DNA of 64,000 nt from Compostibacillus humi (GTDB lineage: Bacteria > Bacillota > Bacilli > Bacillales > Amphibacillaceae). How positions within the stretch are numbered: the first letter of the stretch is position 1; every line of letters begins with the position of its first letter. Positions 1 to 9,095 of the stretch are shown here, in pieces. The DNA lies in NCBI RefSeq assembly GCF_014637175.1, contig NZ_BMEV01000006.1, forward strand, positions 16,984 to 80,983, read 5' to 3'. The notes under the pieces are model-generated. The model saw nothing but the letters and a program-made list of their open reading frames with translations. It was not told the origin of the DNA and did no database searches. The position numbers and the translations under genes are program-made.

Positions 1-2518
1 GCTTGCTTAAATATCCGAGATAGAGTTCCTTTTGTTCCTTCGTCAATTCGGAAATGGATACGGACTCGATTTTTTCCGGCAGTTCGGTCAGAACGTCCTT
101 TTTCAGCCGGCGCAAAATGAACGGTCTCGTCATTCTTGCAATTTGTTCATTGGATAATTGTTTAAACGTCTTTTGATTCGGCAAAAGCCCCGGCAATACC
201 ACTTGGAAAATCGACCATAACTCAAAAATAGAGTTTTCAATCGGGGTGCCGCTTAAGGCAAACTTATGGGCGGCATCGATGGAGCGCACTGCCTTCGATG
301 TTTTCGTCTGATAGTTTTTGATAAACTGGGCTTCGTCCAAAATCAGCGTTTGAAAGCGATTCTGTTTATACAAGCTGATATCTTGCCTCAACGTAGCGTA
401 GGACGTAATCCACACGTCCGCATCCCTCATCGATTCTAACCGTTTATGCCGCTCTTCCGGGTATCCTGTCATAATGACCGTCTCCAAATCCGGAGCAAAG
501 CGGGAAAACTCCTTTTTCCAGTTATAGACAACGGAAGATGGCGCGACAACTAAATGGGGACCGCGCTCTCTTTTCTCTGATGCCATATAGGCGATTGCTT
601 GCACCGTTTTGCCGAGCCCCATATCGTCGGCGAGAATGCCGCCAAGATAGTAATGGCTAAGGGTTTTAAACCATTGATAACCGGTCTTCTGATATTCCCG
701 CAAATTCGCCTGCAGGCCCTGGGGCAGTTCGAACACTTGCTTTTCCGGCGACTGCAGCCGGTCAAGAAGGGTTTGAAACGTTTCATCGTATTGCTTTGGC
801 GTTCCGATCAGTTCATCTACTTGGGTGCCGCGATACGCCGGCAAATAAAGCTTCTCATCCAGCAAATCTTCCTTTTTAATTTGCAGTTCATCGAGAAATT
901 GCCGGACGGAATCCATCTCGTCCCCTTCCAAAGAAAGAAAAGAGCCGTCCCGCATGCGGTAGTACCGTTTCTTTTCGACGACTGCTTCCAAAATACGGGG
1001 AATTTCCGCTTCGTCCACCCCGTCCATTTGAAAGCTTACTTCCAATAAATTAGCAGACTGGTCCATTTCCACCCTCGTCCGGGGAAGGGGCGGCGCATCT
1101 AACATCCACCGTTTTAAATTGGCCGTCAAATATAGTTCTGCCTTTTCTTCGAGGAGGGGCAAAAGCCGATAGAGAAACTCATACATTTCTTCTTCATCGA
1201 CGGCAACGAACAATTCCTTCCCGTTGTAATGGAAGTTGGCATGTTCAATCATTTCCATAATTTCCTGTTCTTTTTCCACTTCCCGGATTATAATTTCCCG
1301 ATTTTCCCCATTCCCTGCAAAGGGGTCGATTCGGTAATCCCCGTAATGGTACTCCAGCTGGCCGACAATATAGCCTTCCTGATAATCCAAATATAGTTTT
1401 GCCCTGAGGGGGAACTGTACAATAGCCTCTTTCACCTGTTCGGATATATCCACCTTGCCGACTCGTTCCAGCTGGGGGAGCACTTCCGAGACAAAGTAGT
1501 CCGCCTGGTTATTGCCCACTTCCAGCTCCAAATTTGCCGTCCCGAAGCGGAACAATGTTTTTACGAGAGGCACTTGTTCTTCCGCCGGAAAATAAAAAAT
1601 GCCGTCGATAAACACGATGTCATACGGTTCCAATAACAGGGCGCGAGGGGCGTCGTCCATCCGCATAAGCAGCCGATCTTCCTCTTTCGTAAATGAAAAC
1701 TGAAAAGGCAATGTTCCTTTTACAACCGTCACCTCTTGATAGAAGGAATTGCCGACTTCGAAAGAACAGTTTCTTGCGACAAGCTGTTCCAACAGCTCTT
1801 TTGCCACTAGTGGCGAGATGACGATATAACGGCTTTCTGCGGACGATTTCCGGTAATAGGAATCCGGTTCATACATCTCCTCATTTTTCTTCATCCGATC
1901 AATGAATCTAAAAATCTCTACATCTGCTTGGGAAAAATAATGGTAATCAGGATGATAGGAAAATTTGCCCGTAAAAACGTATTCCCTCCCCCGCAACACA
2001 TTATCGACAAAATCATAGGCATTTTTGACGACGTAGCGGTGGTGAACCCCAGTCTTCAATTCAAGGATCAGCTTGTCTTCATACGTCCATTTGCAATAGT
2101 AGTCAACGTGCATCCGCTGTTTTTGCCGATGCTCTTTTTTCAGATCTGGAACTTGCAGGACGGCGCTTCGTATCGCCTCCATAAAATGGTTCGTCTGCTG
2201 GAATGGAGATGAGGAATGGCCCCATTCCTGTTTCTCTTTCTCCATAATTGCCAATAGGACTGCAGCAATATGTTTGCAGTATCCGTACGTTTCAAAGGCG
2301 GGGCAATCACAGAAACAATCGATTTCCCCCTGATCCAGCTTGCGGATATCTGCTTCGACAAAATATTCATCCGAACCTTGTACTGTAGCAGTCCAAACCC
2401 GATAGTTCCGGTCAAAAAGCAGATGATTCACTTTTCCTTTAAGAAAATATTCCCTTCCCCGCTGATAGATGTGAGAAGGAATGATTTTCCTTATATGAAA
2501 CTCTTTTACATTTTTCAA
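1..2518 (-). CDS. SWIM/SNF2-family helicase, 3' end cut by window
   Basis: A Swi2/Snf2 ATPase acting on DNA or protein-DNA complexes, comparable to B. subtilis YwqA. About 839 residues are present; the C-terminal helicase half lies beyond the left edge. Near the N-terminus is a SWIM zinc-binding motif (C70-x-C72 ... C81-x-H83), then a long bacterial SNF2 spacer domain. Walker A (MGLGKT) lies near residue 630 and the DEAQ box near residue 727, followed by the SGTPIEN motif III. No ATG fits the N-terminus. The chosen start is a TTG at 2518, preceded by AGGCAGG about 10 nt upstream. The exact substrate is unknown. Confidence 0.85.
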   Translation of the reverse strand, partial: MKNVKEFHIRKIIPSHIYQRGREYFLKGKVNHLLFDRNYRVWTATVQGSDEYFVEADIRKLDQGEIDCFCDCPAFETYGYCKHIAAVLLAIMEKEKQEWGHSSSPFQQTNHFMEAIRSAVLQVPDLKKEHRQKQRMHVDYYCKWTYEDKLILELKTGVHHRYVVKNAYDFVDNVLRGREYVFTGKFSYHPDYHYFSQADVEIFRFIDRMKKNEEMYEPDSYYRKSSAESRYIVISPLVAKELLEQLVARNCSFEVGNSFYQEVTVVKGTLPFQFSFTKEEDRLLMRMDDAPRALLLEPYDIVFIDGIFYFPAEEQVPLVKTLFRFGTANLELEVGNNQADYFVSEVLPQLERVGKVDISEQVKEAIVQFPLRAKLYLDYQEGYIVGQLEYHYGDYRIDPFAGNGENREIIIREVEKEQEIMEMIEHANFHYNGKELFVAVDEEEMYEFLYRLLPLLEEKAELYLTANLKRWMLDAPPLPRTRVEMDQSANLLEVSFQMDGVDEAEIPRILEAVVEKKRYYRMRDGSFLSLEGDEMDSVRQFLDELQIKKEDLLDEKLYLPAYRGTQVDELIGTPKQYDETFQTLLDRLQSPEKQVFELPQGLQANLREYQKTGYQWFKTLSHYYLGGILADDMGLGKTVQAIAYMASEKRERGPHLVVAPSSVVYNWKKEFSRFAPDLETVIMTGYPEERHKRLESMRDADVWITSYATLRQDISLYKQNRFQTLILDEAQFIKNYQTKTSKAVRSIDAAHKFALSGTPIENSIFELWSIFQVVLPGLLPNQKTFKQLSNEQIARMTRPFILRRLKKDVLTELPEKIESVSISELTKEQKELYLGYLSK

Positions 2519-2613
2519 ACCAAAAAAACCTGCCTTTTTTTCTCCATTTAGTTTCTATACCGGTGATAGTTTCCCTGTTTCCTAGCATCGGTAAGAACAG
2601 TTTTCTTTATACG

Positions 2614-2654
2614 AAAGAAAAGAGACCGTTCCTGAAATAATCCATGAACAGTCT
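2614..2654 (-). terminator. Probable terminator of the 2664-3383 gene
   Basis: An imperfect inverted repeat (AGACtGTTC / GAACgGTCT on the minus strand) is followed by a pyrimidine-rich CTTTTCTTT run just downstream of the stop codon. The loop is long, so this is only a moderate candidate. Confidence 0.45.
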
Positions 2655-2663
2655 GCTCTTCCT

Positions 2664-3383
2664 TTATTCATGAACAATTGCGTCTAATGATTGATACCAG
2701 TTTTCTGTCTTGGAGGAATCTTTATGATTTATAATGATAAATCCTTCATCCAGCTGAATGAGCAAGTACGGGGCAGTGTCCCCATGGATGAATAATTTCC
2801 CTTTACCGAAATCAGCTAGCCGGAAATTTCCAACGCGCCGGTTCCCTGCAGCAAAGCCATTTGTCCTTCTTTCCACTTTAGGCAGTTTATCAAGCAGGGC
2901 AACTTCTTCAATGTTTTCCACTGCAACCTCGACACCATATGGTCCAGTAATCTCTATCTGGTTTTCTGCAATGATTAAGTCATTGGCGCGAAAGCCAATA
3001 CTAAAGACGAAAACGAGAATGGCAATCGTTAACAGTGCGGCAATGGTATTCGTCCAGTACGCCCGTTTTCGTTTTTTCTCTTGTTCATATTTTTGGATAT
3101 AAATATGTCCTCCAGTAAGAACGAGAATGAAAATAAGCAATGTTATTTCAAAGGCGTAAGGAGCACCTGTAAACACAATAATCAGCCCGACAAGCAGAAG
3201 CAAAGCGGCACGGAAATACAGCAATCCCATCGCCCGAATATAGCCGCTCTTTTCCAGCTCTTCAATTTCTTCCTCCGTCCGCGCTCTCAAGGAAGATATG
3301 AAAAAATACTTTCCTTTATACAAGATAAGATAGCTTTGCCATAAAAAGATGGCAAAAAGCAAAATAAGTATTATGATTTCCAT
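2664..3383 (-). CDS. Membrane protein with C-terminal PH-like domain
   Basis: A 239-residue integral membrane protein. It has a hydrophobic N-terminal segment (residues 1-20), a charged cytoplasmic stretch, two more membrane segments around residues 55-95 and one near 112-135. A soluble, beta-rich C-terminal half follows (about 140-239), resembling the bacterial PH-like domain seen in several Bacillus membrane proteins. The N-terminal topology recalls DUF3784 proteins. No catalytic motif is visible and the function is unknown. The ribosome-binding site is weak. It is monocistronic and separated from the MFS gene by about 80 bp. Confidence 0.7.
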   Translation of the reverse strand: MEIIILILLFAIFLWQSYLILYKGKYFFISSLRARTEEEIEELEKSGYIRAMGLLYFRAALLLLVGLIIVFTGAPYAFEITLLIFILVLTGGHIYIQKYEQEKKRKRAYWTNTIAALLTIAILVFVFSIGFRANDLIIAENQIEITGPYGVEVAVENIEEVALLDKLPKVERRTNGFAAGNRRVGNFRLADFGKGKLFIHGDTAPYLLIQLDEGFIIINHKDSSKTENWYQSLDAIVHE

Positions 3384-3462
3384 TATTGAACCCCGTTTCC
3401 TTTACGTAATATACCTTTATTGTATCAAATTTGCCTGGCTTTTCATAAAGGAAAAACGTTGA

Positions 3463-4662
3463 TTAAAGGTTGCCCTGGAATCCCCGCTTCCTTTTCGACG
3501 GAATAACCAGACGAAGATAAAGCAAAATCGAAATAAAAACAAAGAGAGCAGCGGTGTAGTATATCCATGCATAGCCAAAGACGGCAATCTGTCCAAACAA
3601 AATCGCTCCGATTCCCACCCCTAAATCAAAGGAGGAGAAAAAGGTAGCATTGGCCATTCCTTTTCTGTTTTTCGGTGCCTTTTCCACCGCCCACGCTTGC
3701 AATGCCGGCTGCAAAGCACCAAACCCAAGCCCGTAACAGACAGCAGCAAAAAGCAACGTGAACATATTAGGCAGCCATCCTAAAAGAATCATGGCGATGC
3801 CGACAAGGCCGGCACCAGGGACAAAGATATATTTATGTCCGTACCGGTCATATATTCTGCCGGCAAAGGTCCGGGACACCATTAAGGCGATGGCGAAGGT
3901 GAAAAAATATAGCTGGATTCCAGGTACCCCTTTTTCCTCCGCATAAATCGGAAGAAAGGTGGCAATCCCGCCAAACGATATAGTAATGAAAAATAACAGG
4001 ACAGACGGTTTTACCGCCGTTTTCTCAAACACGTCAAAGGAAATAGCTTTTGTTTTTTCTTGTGCTTGTTCCACCTTTTTGTACTGAATCCGGGACGCAA
4101 GGATAAAGGAGGCCAGCCCTAACAGGGCACATACGAGAAATAATTTGGGGAAAGAAAGGGTGCCGACTAAAAGGAGTCCAAGGGAAGGACCGAAAGCTAA
4201 GGCGATATTGCCGGACAAACCGAAATATCCTAACCCTTCTCCACGGCGTTTTGGCGGAATAATATCTGTTGCTATTGTCCCGCCGGCAGTAGTGGAAAAT
4301 CCCCAGCCCAATCCTTGAATAATGCGGAGAAGCATAAGGAGAAAAATGCTCGTAATAATACTAAGACCGCCGATGGAAACGACAAAAAGAAAGAGTCCGA
4401 ATAAATAGACAAAGCCCCTTCCTTTTGACTCCAATGCATGACCGGCATAGGGACGGACAATCAGTGCCGAAAAGGTAAAAACTCCGACAACAATTCCAAT
4501 TAATGAATCACTCCCGCCCAGTTCCTTCACAAATAGAGGAATGGTCGGCAGCGTCATTTGAAAACCGATAAAAATAAAAAAATTAGCCAGCCAGACTAAT
4601 ACAAAATTTCGGGTAATAATTTTTTCCTGATTTGCGCTTTCCCCTGCTGAATATTTTTCCAA
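3463..4662 (-). CDS. MFS transporter, drug-efflux type
   Basis: A 399-residue major facilitator superfamily protein with about 12 hydrophobic segments. The cytoplasmic loop between helices 2 and 3 carries RPYAGHALESKGR, a variant of the MFS signature, and a related loop (SRTFAGRIYDRYGHK) follows helix 8, showing the internal repeat. It resembles the YwoG/YfkF-type exporters of Bacillus; the substrate cannot be inferred. The start is a TTG at 4662 with AAAGGGA about 10 nt upstream. It stands alone. Confidence 0.82.
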   Translation of the reverse strand: MEKYSAGESANQEKIITRNFVLVWLANFFIFIGFQMTLPTIPLFVKELGGSDSLIGIVVGVFTFSALIVRPYAGHALESKGRGFVYLFGLFLFVVSIGGLSIITSIFLLMLLRIIQGLGWGFSTTAGGTIATDIIPPKRRGEGLGYFGLSGNIALAFGPSLGLLLVGTLSFPKLFLVCALLGLASFILASRIQYKKVEQAQEKTKAISFDVFEKTAVKPSVLLFFITISFGGIATFLPIYAEEKGVPGIQLYFFTFAIALMVSRTFAGRIYDRYGHKYIFVPGAGLVGIAMILLGWLPNMFTLLFAAVCYGLGFGALQPALQAWAVEKAPKNRKGMANATFFSSFDLGVGIGAILFGQIAVFGYAWIYYTAALFVFISILLYLRLVIPSKRKRGFQGNL

Positions 4663-4802
4663 ATCGTTCCATCCCTTTCTTCGTGTCTCGAATTAATTAT
4701 ACATAAAACCGTCACGAATTAGAAGGGAACATTGTTATGATTCTGAAAATAGATAAATGAAGTATGATTGGAAAAGCTGCCTTCTGCCCATTATTATTGG
4801 CA

Positions 4803-4830
4803 ATAAAAAACGCCGGCCACTCGGCCGGCG
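4803..4830 (-). terminator. Rho-independent terminator of the doxX-like gene
   Basis: A perfect 8-bp stem (CGCCGGCC / GGCCGGCG, 4-nt loop) is followed on the minus strand by a run of six T. Confidence 0.92.
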
Positions 4831-4835
4831 TTGCA

Positions 4836-5333
4836 TTAAGCGACTGCTACCTTCTTTTTCCCTTTCTGTTTCTTGCTGAGCTGATTTTTGATAAACGGCA
4901 TGACCCAGCGGTCTAAGCCAAATTTGCCTGCATTGGCTCCGGCAACGATTAAAAAGATCGTAATGACGGCCATTTGCGCATTAATACTTACTGTGCCGCT
5001 GAACAGGAAGGAGAAATTCATCGTAATTCCCATCAGTGCGGCGAAGTTTGTGAACAGGCCTAAAATAAGGGCAAGTCCTACTAATACCTCTCCCCAGACA
5101 ACTAGGAAGCTGAAGAGTTCCGCATTTGGAAGGGCGACCACTTGCAAAAATGCTCTCCACCATGGCTGTACTGCCTCTGTATTTGCCGCTGCAGCAGCAA
5201 TAAAGCCGCTGGCATCAAATCCGGTTCCCAGCTTAGATATTCCGCTCGTGAACCAAGTGTACCCTATATATATACGCAAAACAGCCAAAATACCAGCAAC
5301 TACAGAATGATTGCGAATCGTATTCATAAACAT
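4836..5333 (-). CDS. DoxX family membrane protein
   Basis: A 165-residue DoxX-family protein with four membrane-spanning segments and the typical N-terminal region (RIYIGYTWFTSGISKLG). DoxX-type proteins have been linked to quinone/oxidoreductase chemistry, thiosulfate oxidation and redox stress, but the role here is unproven. The C-terminus ends in a lysine-rich tail. The start at 5333 is preferred over a GTG at 5342 because AAAGGAG lies 8 nt upstream of the ATG. Two Rex-like palindromes upstream suggest repression when NADH is low. It ends at a strong terminator and is monocistronic. Confidence 0.85.
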   Translation of the reverse strand: MFMNTIRNHSVVAGILAVLRIYIGYTWFTSGISKLGTGFDASGFIAAAAANTEAVQPWWRAFLQVVALPNAELFSFLVVWGEVLVGLALILGLFTNFAALMGITMNFSFLFSGTVSINAQMAVITIFLIVAGANAGKFGLDRWVMPFIKNQLSKKQKGKKKVAVA

Positions 5334-5353
5334 GAAAAACACTCCTTTTTATA

Positions 5354-5371
5354 TTGTTCAATATTTCACAA
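5354..5371. promoter_or_regulatory. Rex-like operator, proximal
   Basis: TTGTTCA-ATAT-TTCACAA matches the Rex consensus TTGTGAA-N4-TTCACAA at all but two of its fixed bases. It lies about 20 bp upstream of the doxX-like start codon. Confidence 0.6.
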
Positions 5372-5431
5372 GTAGTTGTTTGATTAACTACAATTACATC
5401 ATACACACGATGGGGATGTTTGAAAACAACT

Positions 5432-5449
5432 TTGTGCATTAGTTCACAA
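5432..5449. promoter_or_regulatory. Rex-like operator, distal
   Basis: TTGTGCA-TTAG-TTCACAA differs from the Rex consensus at one fixed base. It is the second such palindrome upstream of the doxX-like gene, 78 bp from the first. Confidence 0.65.
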
Positions 5450-5760
5450 TTTCGAAATAATTTTTTGTCGTTTTTTTTGAACAGAATAAGCAGACACTTT
5501 TTCCGCTCTCTTTCGTGCTGTTCTTATAAAAGGCGGATGGGAAAGTTGACATCGTTATATACTGTAATGGCATTGAGCGATGAAAGATTATTCGCTATAA
5601 CCGCCGGTTTTTCCATAAAGAGTCAGCCATTCAGCTTTTAAACTTAAAATAATGATTGATTTTCATTTTTTTAGAAACCTTTTTTCATTTGTCTCGTATT
5701 GTATGTAGGATTTCCTGCTGGTAAGATGTCCATAATGGCAATTTAAAGGAGATGATAATA
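5450..5760. other. Intergenic stretch upstream of the ABC exporter
   Basis: AT-rich and without a convincing coding sequence. A TTGACA hexamer at 5546-5551 has no well-spaced -10 partner. Only the ribosome-binding site AAAGGAG at 5745-5751 is clear; the promoter of the ABC operon must lie here but cannot be fixed. Confidence 0.5.
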
Positions 5761-6690
5761 ATGGATGTAATGCTTACGGTTGAAGGGCTTGAAAAGTCTT
5801 TCAAAGATAAAAAAGTGCTGAAAAACATTTCCTTTGAAGTGCGAAAAGGGGAAATAATGGCGATTCTCGGGCCAAACGGCGCTGGAAAGTCAACGACCAT
5901 CCGCAATATTATGGGAATTATGTATCCGGATAAAGGAACGATTACATTCCACCATTATAACGGAAAAGGGATTCCTCGGAATAAAATCGGCTTTTTGCCG
6001 GAAGAGCGGGGATTGTATAAAAATGTGAACGTCATGGATATTTTGCTTTATTTGGCGGACTTAAAAGATTACCCGCTGGATAAAGCACGTGAACGGGCCC
6101 TTATGTATTTGAAAAAGTTTGATTTGGAAGGAAAGGACAAAGTATCCATCGAGGAATTATCAAAAGGAATGGGGCAAAAAGTGCAATTCATCGCCTCCAT
6201 TCTGCACGAGCCCGAGTTTCTCATTTTAGATGAGCCTTTTTCCGGCCTTGACCCGGTGAGCCAGGAAATGTTTAAAGAAGAAATCCGCAACTTGGCGAAT
6301 AACGGCACCGCCATTTTGCTTTCCTCCCACCAGATGAATTTAGTGGAGGAAATGTGTGACCGTCTCTTTATGATGCAGCAAGGCCAAAAAGTCATTTACG
6401 GTTCCTTAGACGAAGTGAAACGGAAATATGCCAATTTTAAATGTACAATCCACGGCAAAAATGACGCTGCCCGTCTGGAGCGGATCGATCAGGTCCGGCG
6501 CATCGAGCAGCAGGGCGATGCTTCCGTCCTCTATTTAGAAAAAGACGTGGAACCGCTCAGCTGGATAAAGCAGCTGCCGGATGACTTGGTCATCGAAGAA
6601 TTAAAATTAAACCGGATTTCTTTGCATGAAATCTTTATAGATATCGCCACAAACAAAAATTTGATGAAAGAAGGTGAGCTGAATGCGTAA
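5761..6690 (+). CDS. ABC transporter ATP-binding protein, NatA-like
   Basis: The 309-residue ATPase subunit of an ABC-2 type exporter. It carries Walker A (GPNGAGKST), the Q-loop region, an ABC signature variant (LSKGMGQKVQ), Walker B (FLILDEPFSGLDP) and the H-loop (LLSSHQM). A C-terminal extension after residue 225 is typical of the NatA/YhaQ group, whose members export Na+ or organic substrates with a NatB-type permease. The ATG at 5761 has AAAGGAG 9 nt upstream, whereas the ATG at 5752 directly abuts it. It overlaps the following permease gene by 8 bp, indicating translational coupling. Confidence 0.87.
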   Translation: MDVMLTVEGLEKSFKDKKVLKNISFEVRKGEIMAILGPNGAGKSTTIRNIMGIMYPDKGTITFHHYNGKGIPRNKIGFLPEERGLYKNVNVMDILLYLADLKDYPLDKARERALMYLKKFDLEGKDKVSIEELSKGMGQKVQFIASILHEPEFLILDEPFSGLDPVSQEMFKEEIRNLANNGTAILLSSHQMNLVEEMCDRLFMMQQGQKVIYGSLDEVKRKYANFKCTIHGKNDAARLERIDQVRRIEQQGDASVLYLEKDVEPLSWIKQLPDDLVIEELKLNRISLHEIFIDIATNKNLMKEGELNA

Positions 6691-7897
6691 CACGATGAAA
6701 GTTGCCAAGTGGGAAATTAAACGGAACATGAAAAACAAAACGTTTCTCATCGGGCTGTTTCTGACTCCGCTTCTGATTATCGGCTTCTTCGTCATTGGAA
6801 GTTTATTTGACGATTCATCGGACAAAGAACAAACCGTGGAACTTTACGTTAACGATGAAATCGGACTGCTTCCTGCCGTGGAAGAAACAATATCTATGGC
6901 CGGATTCGACTGGGAAGTGGAAGAAACAGATCTATCTCAAGATGCTGTCCGTTCCGAACTGGAGGAAACGGAGAACACCGCCTACTTGTTCCTGACTGCC
7001 CAAGGATTGAACGAAGGCATTTTCCCTGTTTATATGAGTGAAGAAATGCCGCCATACTTCCTGGAACAGCTGCAAATATTGGAAACACCGATCAAATCCG
7101 TACAGCTTGCCGAACAAGGACTGACGGCAGAGGAAATGGCTATCGTCTCCGCTCCAATTTTGTTTGAGCAGCAAGCTGCAGAAGATGAGGCAAAAAGTGA
7201 GGAAAGCCGGTTAGAACGAGTCGTACCGGGAGCATTTGCCGGCTTTATCATGCTGTCCATCGTATTTACCGGAATGGCTATTTTCCAGAGCGCCTCCCAG
7301 GAGAAAAAGGATAAAATTGCCGAAATTCTCCTATCTTCCCTTACGCCGGCAGATTTAATGCAAGGGAAAATTATCGGCTACTTTGTCCTCGGCATTATCC
7401 AAACGGTCATTTCCTTAGTGATTATTTTGCCGGTTGCGATTTGGAGGTTTGAATTGCAGGATGCGGCTAAATATTTATTGGCGCCGGAGCTATTGTTTTA
7501 CATTCTCATTGCTTGTATGGGCTACCTGTTATTCTCGGCCATTTTCGTTGGGATTGGCGCAACGATGTCTGACATGACCACCGCCGGGAATTTCCAAGGG
7601 TTTGTCATGATGCTGCCGTTCTTGCCGTTCCTGTTTATCGGACCTGTCGTAAATGACCCGAGCGGATTATGGGCGCAAGTCGGAACGTATATTCCTTTCA
7701 CCACACCTGGTGTATTGCTCTTGCGTCTGACTATTCTTGAAGAATGGCCATGGATAGAAATTGCCATTGGACTGGCAATTCTGGCAGTAAGCATTTGGAT
7801 ATTTATGAAACTCGCCGGAAAGATTTTCAAAGTCGGTATTTTAATGTACGGAAAAAATGCAACCCCTGGGGAAATTTGGAAATGGATCCGGGCATAA
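6683..7897 (+). CDS. ABC-2 permease, NatB-like
   Basis: A 404-residue ABC-2 permease. The N-terminal membrane anchor (residues 20-45) is followed by a large extracytoplasmic domain (about 50-185), then five or six membrane segments in the C-terminal half. This layout is that of NatB/YhaP permeases paired with NatA-type ATPases. The motif FQSASQEKKDKIAEILLSS before helix 3 is characteristic of the family. It overlaps the upstream ATPase gene by 8 bp and the two surely form one exporter. The substrate (Na+, a peptide or a drug) cannot be deduced. Confidence 0.85.
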   Translation: MRNTMKVAKWEIKRNMKNKTFLIGLFLTPLLIIGFFVIGSLFDDSSDKEQTVELYVNDEIGLLPAVEETISMAGFDWEVEETDLSQDAVRSELEETENTAYLFLTAQGLNEGIFPVYMSEEMPPYFLEQLQILETPIKSVQLAEQGLTAEEMAIVSAPILFEQQAAEDEAKSEESRLERVVPGAFAGFIMLSIVFTGMAIFQSASQEKKDKIAEILLSSLTPADLMQGKIIGYFVLGIIQTVISLVIILPVAIWRFELQDAAKYLLAPELLFYILIACMGYLLFSAIFVGIGATMSDMTTAGNFQGFVMMLPFLPFLFIGPVVNDPSGLWAQVGTYIPFTTPGVLLLRLTILEEWPWIEIAIGLAILAVSIWIFMKLAGKIFKVGILMYGKNATPGEIWKWIRA

Positions 7898-7957
7898 CGA
7901 ATAAGCACCTATATTGCAGGTGCGTATTCTATGTTTCACCATTGGGAGGTTATTTGA

Positions 7958-8500
7958 ATGAACGTCGTTGTTATCCATGGGTCGACAAGAAAAAACGGCA
8001 ATACAGAATATCTGACGTACCAAGCTGTTCCTAAAAATGAAGGAACACATATTTACTTAAGAGATTATCGAATTACACCGATTATCGATCAGCGTCATGA
8101 AGAAGGCGGGTTTACACCTGCAGACGATGATATGGGTAAACTTGCGCACATCATGCTGCAGCACGACATTCTCCTTTTTTCCACACCGATTTACTGGTAC
8201 AGCATGTCTGGGCCGATGAAAACGTTTATTGACCGCTGGTCGCAAATAATGCGAGACCCGAAATTCCCTCATTTCCGCGAGGAGCTAAAAAAGAAAACCG
8301 CCTACCTCATTGCTGTCGGCGGGGATCATCCTGCTATAAAGGGACTTCCCTTAGTTCAGCAATTTCAGTATATATGCCAATTTTTCGACATGACCTTTGG
8401 CGGGTACGTTATCGGAACAGCCAATAAACCCGGACAGATTATCCATGATCAGACCGCTCTTCATGCTGCTTCCATGCTGTTAAAAAAGCCTGAGAACTGA
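7958..8500 (+). CDS. NAD(P)H-dependent FMN reductase, YwqN-like
   Basis: A 180-residue flavodoxin-like oxidoreductase. The N-terminal VIHGSTRKNGNTE loop is the FMN phosphate-binding motif and STPIYWYSMSGPMKTFIDR is the second flavin-contacting segment. Size and sequence are close to B. subtilis YwqN. It probably reduces FMN, quinones or azo/nitro compounds with NAD(P)H in the cytoplasm. GGGAGGT precedes the ATG by 8 nt. It is separated by 60 bp from the ABC permease gene and ends at a bidirectional terminator shared with the convergent signal peptidase gene. Confidence 0.83.
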   Translation: MNVVVIHGSTRKNGNTEYLTYQAVPKNEGTHIYLRDYRITPIIDQRHEEGGFTPADDDMGKLAHIMLQHDILLFSTPIYWYSMSGPMKTFIDRWSQIMRDPKFPHFREELKKKTAYLIAVGGDHPAIKGLPLVQQFQYICQFFDMTFGGYVIGTANKPGQIIHDQTALHAASMLLKKPEN

Positions 8501-8517
8501 TGTCTCAGGCTTTTTTT
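8482..8517. terminator. Bidirectional terminator between ywqN-like gene and lepB
   Basis: The stem GCCTGAG / CTCAGGC is flanked by A-rich sequence on the left and seven T on the right. It overlaps the end of both convergent genes. Confidence 0.85.
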
Positions 8518-9028
8518 AAAAGGGATAGCGGAATTTTACTTCGCCGAAAATCGTATCTTTGGAAACAAATCCAAATATTCTGCTGTCTTTGCTAAACGGC
8601 CGATTGTCGCCGAGCACGAAGAAGGAACCAGGCGGAACTTTCGATTCCCCAGTCACTTCCTCCAGCGTAAAATCGCCGGTGAACATTCCATGTCCATCTT
8701 CTCCTTGCAAATAAGGCTCCTTGTATCGCTTGCCGTTAATATAAAGAATATTATTTTTCACTTCAACGTGGTCTCCGGGAAGGCCGATGACTCTTTTCAC
8801 ATAATACGTATCGTCATCCGGTGCATCAAAAACGATAATATCAAACCGATCAATTTTTGATATTTTCGTCACGAAAACCCGATCCTTGTTTTCAAATGTC
8901 GGCAGCATCGACTCCCCGTGCACCATCGTCGGTGAAAAAACAAACTGTCTGCAAAGGATAACAATAATAAAAGCCAGGCCCAAAGTCTTCAGCCAAGAAA
9001 AAAGTTCCGCCTTGAAACGCCCTGTCAT
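8516..9028 (-). CDS. lepB: Signal peptidase I
   Basis: Type I signal peptidase (SipS/SipT class), 170 residues, cleaving signal peptides of exported proteins at the outer face of the membrane. A single N-terminal membrane anchor spans about residues 13-31. The catalytic serine is S40 (GESMLPT) and the general base lysine is K78 (YYVKRVIG). The later box GDNRPFSKDSR is also present. The start at 9028 is chosen because GGAGG lies 6 nt upstream; a longer ORF extends to 9145 without such a signal. It is transcribed away from gltC and stands alone. Confidence 0.92.
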   Translation of the reverse strand: MTGRFKAELFSWLKTLGLAFIIVILCRQFVFSPTMVHGESMLPTFENKDRVFVTKISKIDRFDIIVFDAPDDDTYYVKRVIGLPGDHVEVKNNILYINGKRYKEPYLQGEDGHGMFTGDFTLEEVTGESKVPPGSFFVLGDNRPFSKDSRIFGFVSKDTIFGEVKFRYPF

Positions 9029-9095
9029 TTCCTTCCTCCGTTCATCGTCCAAAATATCTACCATAAGAGTACCATAAAATCGGGAATATATACGA

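Noticed and set aside
599..1048. 149-codon plus-strand ORF inside the helicase region
   Set aside because: It is a shadow of the SNF2 gene, which has continuous family motifs on the other strand.
5546..5570. TTGACA hexamer as a -35 element upstream of the ABC exporter
   Set aside because: No TATAAT-like sequence occurs 16-18 bp downstream; the nearby TATACT is only about 7 bp away.
5420..5641. 73-codon ORF upstream of the ABC exporter
   Set aside because: No ribosome-binding site or recognisable domain, and it covers a Rex-like operator; probably chance.
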